Assembly (NCBI GenBank): GCA_026129135.1
Contig: JAHCIQ010000003.1
Location: forward strand, 428,703 to 492,702
From: Cyanobacteria bacterium TGS_CYA1
GTDB taxonomy: Bacteria; Cyanobacteriota; Vampirovibrionia; Obscuribacterales; Obscuribacteraceae
Direction: 5' to 3'
Length of the DNA: 64,000 bases
Made by a program: the position numbers and the translations under genes. Every line of letters begins with the position of its first letter. Positions within the stretch are counted from its first letter, which is position 1. Under the pieces are notes generated by a model, which did no database searches, had not been told where the DNA came from, and saw only the letters and a program-made list of their open reading frames with translations. Shown here in pieces: positions 59,543 to 64,000 of the stretch.

Positions 59543-60400
59543 TTATTGCAACTTGTTGATTAAAGCTTCGTTCAATTGAATGTAACCATTATCGTTTGCT
59601 TTTTCGGCAAGCTCTTTCGAGCGTTTAGCGGCAGCTACAGCGCCTTCTTTATCGCCCAGTTTTTCCAGAATCTCGGCTTTCAAGAAAACAATGTAATGAG
59701 CTTCGCGCTCTTTGAGTGCTTCATCTACCCATTTCTTGGCTTCATTCATATCGAGATTATGGTTGTAATAGAAGTTAGCTGCCTGGAAATAAGGCTTTTT
59801 AGCTTCGCTCGATGCCATTACATCCTTGATTTGCTGGGTCAACTTGTCTGCATAAGAGACTGTGAGGTCGACTGGAATTTTGGTTTTATCCCAGATCATG
59901 GTTAGTTTGGCTGACTCATCGCGAATCTCGTTGAAATCGATAGTGAATGTTTCCATCGACCAGGGCATTGAAATCGGCTTTACTGTAAAGCGGACCAGAT
60001 CTTGCTTCTCGTCGTATTTATAAGGGCTCCAACCTTCGGGTCCTTTATTGACAATCACAGTCCATTCATCTTTGCCTGGAATTGTCATTAAGGCGTAGGT
60101 GCCGGCTGGTACATCTTTGCCATTCAGTTTTACATCGGTGCTGAAGGTTACTTTAGTGGCTTGGTTAGCGCCTGTGCGCCAAACTTTGCCATAAGGAACC
60201 ATAGCACCAAAAATGGCGCGGTCTTTCACGCTTGGTCTTGAATAGACCACTTCGACGTCGGTCAAGCCAACGCGTTGTTTCAATGTGCAAGTGGGACTTG
60301 CCGCTGGAAATTCAACTTTAGGTGCCTCTGCCATTGCTTTTGAATTAAGCGTAACGGCAGCTAAAATCGAGAGTAACAAAGGAATGTGCTTCGAGTTCAT
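59543..60400 (-). CDS. Secreted DUF2911 protein with TPR tail
   Basis: A 285-residue protein with a signal peptide (MNSKHIPLLLSILAAVTLNSKAMA). The DUF2911 domain (about 30-180) shows VEVVYSRPSVKDRAIFG, VPYGKVWRTGANQATKVTFS, DVPAGTYALMTIPGKDEWTVIVNK and AKLTMIWDKTKIPVDL; a TPR pair follows (FYYNHNLDMNEAKKWVDEALKE; ILEKLGDKEGAVAAAKRSKELAEKANDNG). This is a common periplasmic protein of unknown function. It lies six bases upstream of the deacetylase gene on the same strand and probably heads the same operon. Confidence 0.9.
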   Translation of the reverse strand: MNSKHIPLLLSILAAVTLNSKAMAEAPKVEFPAASPTCTLKQRVGLTDVEVVYSRPSVKDRAIFGAMVPYGKVWRTGANQATKVTFSTDVKLNGKDVPAGTYALMTIPGKDEWTVIVNKGPEGWSPYKYDEKQDLVRFTVKPISMPWSMETFTIDFNEIRDESAKLTMIWDKTKIPVDLTVSYADKLTQQIKDVMASSEAKKPYFQAANFYYNHNLDMNEAKKWVDEALKEREAHYIVFLKAEILEKLGDKEGAVAAAKRSKELAEKANDNGYIQLNEALINKLQ

Positions 60401-60578
60401 ATCTCCTCCATGGATGCTTTTACTCAGTCAAAGCGATGCCATAGGATACAACATTTTATGTGCATTTTTCGTGTCCGTGAATGCTCAAATCGGTTAATTC
60501 ATCCCGGTTTTCAGTATCCATTAGGTAATTAGGAAACTCTGCCGAAATCTGCTTGCCTGACAACCTCCGTTTCAGTTT

Positions 60579-60600
60579 GAAAGTTCGAATTTGAACTTTC
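60579..60600. repeat. Inverted repeat upstream of the HicB-like gene
   Basis: Perfect arms GAAAGTTC (60579-60586) and GAACTTTC (60593-60600) around GAATTT. It lies 15 bases before the second palindrome at 60616 and 70 bases before the HicB-like start. A TACTCCTTTT stretch follows, not a true T-run. Either an operator or a weak terminator is possible. Confidence 0.4.
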
Positions 60601-60615
60601 TACTCCTTTTAAAAA

Positions 60616-60644
60616 TTGTCTAGTTTAGCTAGACAAATTATGGT
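60616..60644 (+). promoter_or_regulatory. Promoter with 8-base palindrome before the HicB-like gene
   Basis: Perfect arms TTGTCTAG (60616-60623) and CTAGACAA (60629-60636) around TTTAG. The left arm contains a candidate -35 (TTGTCT) with a -10 (TATGGT, 60639-60644) 17 bases on. A dimeric DNA-binding protein, plausibly the gene product itself, would block this promoter. Confidence 0.6.
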
Positions 60645-60649
60645 ATTGT

Positions 60650-61126
60650 ATGAACAACCGAGATTTGAGAATTTCACTCAGGCTGCTTGCTTGTGCTGAG
60701 GTTCAGCAGAAGGGTTCTCGATTGAGAATGAAAAATGATACTTATACAGTTGTTTTCGAATTAGATGATACCACTGGATGGTGGGCTATTTCGGTGAAAC
60801 AGATACCAGGGTGTTATTCGCAGAGCAAGTCTTTGACACAGGGCCGCATTAGAATTCGAGAGGCTTTAAGTCTTTCTGTCGATAATGCTTATGAGGCAGA
60901 ATTTGTCGAAGAGTTGGTTTTACCGCAAGAAGTTTGCCGGGCATTGAAGACGGTCGAAAAGGTTCATGAAAAGCAGAGGCGTTTGCAATTGGAATCTCAA
61001 AGAACAACTGCAAAAGTTGCATCGCTACTAAATAGGAAATTTAATTGCGGCATGCTAGACATCGGCGAACTGATGGGACTATCACATCAAAGAATAGGTC
61101 AGTTAACTCAAACGATTGAAGAATAG
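60650..61126 (+). CDS. HicB-like protein with C-terminal helix-turn-helix segment
   Basis: A 158-residue product from ATG 60650, or about 132 residues from ATG 60728, which fits the domain start and the promoter position better. The HicB fold is visible in YTVVFELDDTTGWWAISVKQIPGCYSQSKSLTQGRIRIREALSLSV (strands, the PGC loop, the SKSLTQGRIRIREAL helix). The C-terminus, KVASLLNRKFNCGMLDIGELMGLSHQRIGQLTQ, is a helix-turn-helix-like DNA-binding segment. HicB proteins are antitoxins to HicA, but I found no HicA ORF nearby, so this may be an orphan regulator. A palindrome covers its promoter. Confidence 0.7.
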   Translation: MNNRDLRISLRLLACAEVQQKGSRLRMKNDTYTVVFELDDTTGWWAISVKQIPGCYSQSKSLTQGRIRIREALSLSVDNAYEAEFVEELVLPQEVCRALKTVEKVHEKQRRLQLESQRTTAKVASLLNRKFNCGMLDIGELMGLSHQRIGQLTQTIEE

Positions 61127-61169
61127 AGTTATTGCTAATTCAATTCTTTTTCAATCTTCAGAATAATAC

Positions 61170-61487
61170 TTAGTATCTATTTGAGATTTCGGCTGCCCGA
61201 AAAACAGCAAGAAATAGTAAAGTCAATAATGCCAGTACAAAAAAGAAAGCTGAGATAAAGCGGTTTTTCTCTGATCTAGAAAACAAAGTCATCAGACCAA
61301 ATAATCCGGTTAAACCGCCGATTATGATAAAAGCAGTTACTTTGTCGGCGAAATTAGCATAAATTCCCAATGGTAGAGTGAGAAGCCAGATTGCAATTGC
61401 AGGAATTTTCAAAATTCCTAATAAGTCTTTGGCAGTGACCATTTCCAGGTCGTGCCCGGTTAGCCAAGCTAGAAAGTCTCTTTCCAT
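61170..61487 (-). CDS. Small three-helix membrane protein
   Basis: A 105-residue hydrophobic protein: an amphipathic N-terminus (MERDFLAWLTGHDLEMVTAKDLLGI), then helices IPAIAIWLLTLPLGIYANF, VTAFIIIGGLTGLFGLMTLF and FISAFFFVLALLTLLFLAVF. A charged turn (SRSEKNR) separates the last two. There is no recognisable family or binding motif. It lies between the HicB-like gene (convergent) and the outer-membrane-like gene. Confidence 0.55.
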   Translation of the reverse strand: MERDFLAWLTGHDLEMVTAKDLLGILKIPAIAIWLLTLPLGIYANFADKVTAFIIIGGLTGLFGLMTLFSRSEKNRFISAFFFVLALLTLLFLAVFRAAEISNRY

Positions 61488-61535
61488 ATTTTGTAATTAA
61501 ACCAGAAAAATGCTCGAAACGCAAGCAAATTCACC

Positions 61536-62630
61536 TTATTGATGTTCTGATTCTTTCAATTGTCTTTCAAGTTCATGCAATTGCGGATAAACAGAAGGTT
61601 TGTACAAAGTGTAGCGAAGACCACCAAATAATCTGAAGTCGAAGCCAGAAAGTCCTGGCGCACTGTGCGACTGTGTATTCCAGATTGGCTCTGCGCGAAC
61701 AAACGCTTCAAGTCCGGGCATACGCTTGCGTGACACTGGTCGTGCTGCTTCAAAATCGCAGATTATCGAAGAGTTCGGGATAGGGGGAATGGCGTGTCTG
61801 TTTCTGAAGTTATTAACAAGCGTGCATGTTGAAGTAAATGCCCAGTCGCCTTTTCTATAAAGAAGACCGGCTGTATAAAACGGATCGATTTCGCGAGTTG
61901 GTCCCTGGAAAATATAGTGGCTTCGCATCTGCAACTGAGTGTTGAAAAAGCCTATGAGTTTGGGACTGAAATAATGAGTGAGCGTGAAGCCTGGTATCAT
62001 GTCGGCTTGATTGACACCACGTCCCTGAAATAGTTGTCTTATCTGATAATTGAGTTGCAGATTGGTTTTCTTGCCGATAGCAATATCGTGTTGCAAACCA
62101 CCAGACACAGATTGAAATGTAACTGAATTCAAAAATCCAGTGTTTGCAAAAACGTCTTTGACCACAAAATAATTTGCGTACAAACTTGTCTTGGGTCGCA
62201 GCATATAACCCATCGTCACGTTTGGAAGCACACGAAAAGCGTAGTCGCGATGCGGGTTATTGACCGAACTCAAAACGTTGCTCTCGAATCTTTGCGATAT
62301 TTCGGTCACCGAAGAAAAATACATTCTTGCTGGAAGCTTCTCGAGCATTGTCGCCTTCCATGGTGGCACGAGCATTTCGCGCTCATCGCCAATATGAGTG
62401 GGCGTCTGGTCGGTGGGAATAATGGAGGGGTTGCCTACAGGATTTGCTGCTGCAACATGAAGACCATTATTTTGCAGAGTTATTGGCAGAAGGCTAGGTG
62501 ACGAGCGCAAGAAAATGCCCTCAGATACAGTGGCTTGTGAAAATGCAGGAGTTGATGCTAACGTGAAAAGACCGCTTAGCAAAATTGCCCATTTTGAGAT
62601 TTTTAGAAAATTGTTGCTTGAGCGACTCAC
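61536..62630 (-). CDS. Putative outer-membrane beta-barrel protein
   Basis: A 364-residue protein with a signal peptide (ISKWAILLSGLFTLASTPAFSQA) and alternating-hydrophobicity strands: RMYFSSVTEISQRFESNV, VTMGYMLRPKTSLYANYFVV, VSGGLQHDIAIGKKTNLQLNYQIRQLFQ, PGFTLTHYFSPKLIGFFNTQLQMRSHYIF, WAFTSTCTLVNNF, FRLFGGLRYTLYKP. The ten or more strands with aromatic girdles suit a small barrel. The start is GTG 62630 (AGGAA seven bases upstream), three bases after the stop of the upstream gene, so they are coupled. Function unknown; the pairing suggests an outer-membrane partner for that secreted protein. Confidence 0.7.
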   Translation of the reverse strand: MSRSSNNFLKISKWAILLSGLFTLASTPAFSQATVSEGIFLRSSPSLLPITLQNNGLHVAAANPVGNPSIIPTDQTPTHIGDEREMLVPPWKATMLEKLPARMYFSSVTEISQRFESNVLSSVNNPHRDYAFRVLPNVTMGYMLRPKTSLYANYFVVKDVFANTGFLNSVTFQSVSGGLQHDIAIGKKTNLQLNYQIRQLFQGRGVNQADMIPGFTLTHYFSPKLIGFFNTQLQMRSHYIFQGPTREIDPFYTAGLLYRKGDWAFTSTCTLVNNFRNRHAIPPIPNSSIICDFEAARPVSRKRMPGLEAFVRAEPIWNTQSHSAPGLSGFDFRLFGGLRYTLYKPSVYPQLHELERQLKESEHQ

Positions 62631-62633
62631 CTT

Positions 62634-63599
62634 CTAATTCCTGAAAGATGCTGATGGAGAAATGGCTTTGTCCTGCAAGCGAGGACTTCTATAGAAGTCC
62701 TGAACGCTTGGTGCTGCAGCTGCGTGAACTGCAGCTGTTTTTATGATGCTCTTTGTCAGTCGTTTGTCTAACGAGCTTTTTCTCTGCCAGCTTCCTAAGT
62801 AATTAGGACTCTTCAAAAGTGATACCACCGAAAAACTGTTGCTTGCAGCAGTCATCGTTTGTCCATCGATATCATGCATAGTGATGTCTTTTCTGCCTAT
62901 TCCATCTGATGGTAATACTTCGGCTTGAAAAGGTCGATGATCGAAGACCGCAAATTCTTGAGAGGGACGAATGTGTCTGAATTTGTTCGCGTAATGATAA
63001 GTAAGCCCGTTGCCAGAACAGCATAAAATCCGTACTTCGGAAGCATCGCACTTGACCAGGAATTTGCTTCCAGTATTGCTTCGTATTTCGCCAAGCGGCA
63101 AATGAATGGTCAAGTCGTTTTGAGGACAAAACAAAACCATTCCTTGAGCCATCGAAATAGCATGCTGTTTTCCTAGCGATTGCAGACCCAAACAGTCTCC
63201 AACAATAAAAAGCGGATTTCCGCCCTGGTTGTGAAGTGGTGGGGGCGCGGCACTTTGCTGGTTAGCGCCTGTTGAATCAATCGCTTGCAGAGTTTGAGTC
63301 GAATTTGCTGGGACCTGCTTAACACCTTTTCCTAAATCTATGGAAATGGGGCTCTGAGCCGTTTTAATGGTTGCAATACCTTTGAGCAAACGATAAGAAT
63401 CGCCCGTATCTTCTAAAAGTGCTCCAGGGCTGCCCGATATGGCGGCGCCGCGTGCCTTTAAAGTCTGGTTGCTAGAGCTGAAAAAATAGGTGTCGTAAAG
63501 CTCTTGGGGTTTTTGGGAAGAGGTTTCTGCGAAACCACTGCTAGCGAATATTTGCGCCAACGCGGCCGCAAATACCAGTGGTTTAAGTGTTTTTCGCAT
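62634..63599 (-). CDS. Secreted protein with FecR-like segment
   Basis: A 321-residue protein. ATG 63599 lies six bases after GGGGGGA and begins a signal peptide (MRKTLKPLVFAAALAQIFASSGFA). The body includes ISGSPGALLEDTGDSYRLLKGIATIKTAQSPISIDLGKG and LPLGEIRSNTGSKFLVKC, which resemble FecR/iron-dicitrate-type periplasmic domains (G-x-A-x-I, GEIRSxTGSxFLV). A long low-complexity linker precedes the second part. It is translationally close to the beta-barrel gene. It is not beside a FecI-like sigma factor, so signalling is only a possibility. Confidence 0.65.
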   Translation of the reverse strand: MRKTLKPLVFAAALAQIFASSGFAETSSQKPQELYDTYFFSSSNQTLKARGAAISGSPGALLEDTGDSYRLLKGIATIKTAQSPISIDLGKGVKQVPANSTQTLQAIDSTGANQQSAAPPPLHNQGGNPLFIVGDCLGLQSLGKQHAISMAQGMVLFCPQNDLTIHLPLGEIRSNTGSKFLVKCDASEVRILCCSGNGLTYHYANKFRHIRPSQEFAVFDHRPFQAEVLPSDGIGRKDITMHDIDGQTMTAASNSFSVVSLLKSPNYLGSWQRKSSLDKRLTKSIIKTAAVHAAAAPSVQDFYRSPRLQDKAISPSASFRN

Positions 63600-63674
63600 G
63601 TTGGTCCCCCCCAGAAGCCAAACAAGCATAGATGTCGTCACCTATTTTAGTCGGTCAGGACCAAATGGTCTACT

Positions 63675-63704
63675 TTGAGGGTCACACCATTTCATCGATA
63701 TAAT
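63675..63704 (+). promoter_or_regulatory. Promoter of the last gene
   Basis: A -35 candidate TTGAGG (63675-63680) and a consensus -10 TATAAT (63699-63704) with 18-base spacing, about 50 bases before the start of the gene at 63753. It also lies 75 bases upstream of the divergent FecR-like gene. Confidence 0.6.
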
Positions 63705-63752
63705 TTGGCAGCTAAATTTATATGTGCTGTTCTTTGACGGGAAAGTTTTGGC

Positions 63753-64000
63753 TTGAGAATTCATATGGTTTTTGTCGGCATTTCTATTGCTATGTTATTT
63801 GGTGCCATTAATTCCCCTGGTTTTGCAGAGAAAAAATCTTCAGACTGGATTGCAATAGAAGAGAACGTTCATTCAAAAGAGGTTTTAAATGCGTCATGGA
63901 AAGAATTCGAAAAAAGTGATTTATTTCTTTCTTTCGTTTTTCCAGATCAAGCCTCGATAGAAATTTTGAAACCTTTCAATAGAATCGAGCCAAAAGCAAA
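63753..64000 (+). CDS. Secreted protein, N-terminal part (runs off the window)
   Basis: The open frame from TTG 63753 (GGGAAAG about nine bases upstream) or ATG 63765 continues to the end. It encodes a signal peptide (VFVGISIAMLFGAINSPGFAE) and a mature start (KKSSDWIAIEENVHSKEVLNASWKEFEKSDLFLSFVF). Only about 80 residues are visible and the family cannot be named. Confidence 0.6.
   Translation, partial: MRIHMVFVGISIAMLFGAINSPGFAEKKSSDWIAIEENVHSKEVLNASWKEFEKSDLFLSFVFPDQASIEILKPFNRIEPKA

Noticed and set aside
62700..62760. GCAGCTG-rich inverted repeat resembling a terminator
   Set aside because: It lies inside the FecR-like coding sequence (Ala-rich VHAAAAP region) and is explained by codon repetition.
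1..64000. tRNA, rRNA, CRISPR, insertion sequences, prophage or integrase genes
   Set aside because: No supporting sequence was found by eye on either strand; a tRNAscan or ISfinder search was not possible.

Overview
The window looks like a chromosomal segment of a diderm (outer-membrane) bacterium with moderately AT-rich DNA. It carries a TolC-type outer-membrane factor, a beta-barrel-like protein, many secreted TPR proteins, two WG-repeat membrane paralogues, a complete histidine operon and a bacillithiol-type thiol locus. That mixture resembles non-photosynthetic Cyanobacteriota such as Obscuribacterales/Vampirovibrionia. This placement is an inference from gene content, since there is no rRNA or ribosomal marker here. 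I saw no tRNA, rRNA, CRISPR array, insertion sequence or prophage.

Layout. 1-7.4 kb: a divergent TetR regulator with its operator, then a tightly overlapping efflux operon (membrane-fusion protein, tandem-NBD ABC ATPase, two ABC-2 permeases, TolC-like factor), organised like E. coli cecR-ybhGFSR plus an outer-membrane component. 7.4-23.4 kb: an accessory stretch of mostly secreted or membrane proteins of unknown role (TPR, TonB-C-like, WG-repeat, M28 peptidase, a small Cys-rich protein, PsbP/DcrB-like, ATP-grasp, PDZ-TPR), with a decayed copy of part of the TonB-C-like gene. 23.4-30.1 kb: a RibD/DHFR-like reductase and a six-gene, end-overlapping fatty-acid modification operon (desaturase, FAD oxidoreductase, DUF1365, CFA synthase, DUF1295, second CFA-like methyltransferase). 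30.2-37.2 kb: TPR and HEAT proteins, a putative toxin-antitoxin pair with an operator-like direct repeat, a tandem pair of diverged paralogues, and a double-GNAT protein.

37.2-43.3 kb: a stress/redox cluster of four universal stress proteins, a di-haem cytochrome c, a phosphoribosyltransferase, a leaderless avidin-family protein and a DUF1254 protein. 43.3-45.8 kb: a Kelch-like membrane protein and the second WG-repeat protein. 45.9-53.2 kb: a complete histidine operon, hisG-hisC::HAD-hisB-hisH-hisF-hisA::I::E-hisD. It is preceded by a 36-codon leader ORF with five His codons, an anti-terminator element and an intrinsic terminator, which together form a textbook-style attenuator. The HAD phosphatase fused to HisC probably supplies histidinol-phosphate phosphatase, so all ten steps are covered.

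53.2-60.4 kb (minus strand): DUF2911 protein, large PIG-L deacetylase, a 45-residue membrane protein, an SSS-family symporter, a compact BshC-like protein and BshA. The genes are nearly all coupled by overlapping stops and starts and suggest a bacillithiol-like thiol pathway with its own transporter. 60.5-64 kb: an orphan HicB-like protein behind strong palindromes, a small membrane protein, a beta-barrel-like protein with a secreted partner, and the start of one further secreted protein running off the end.
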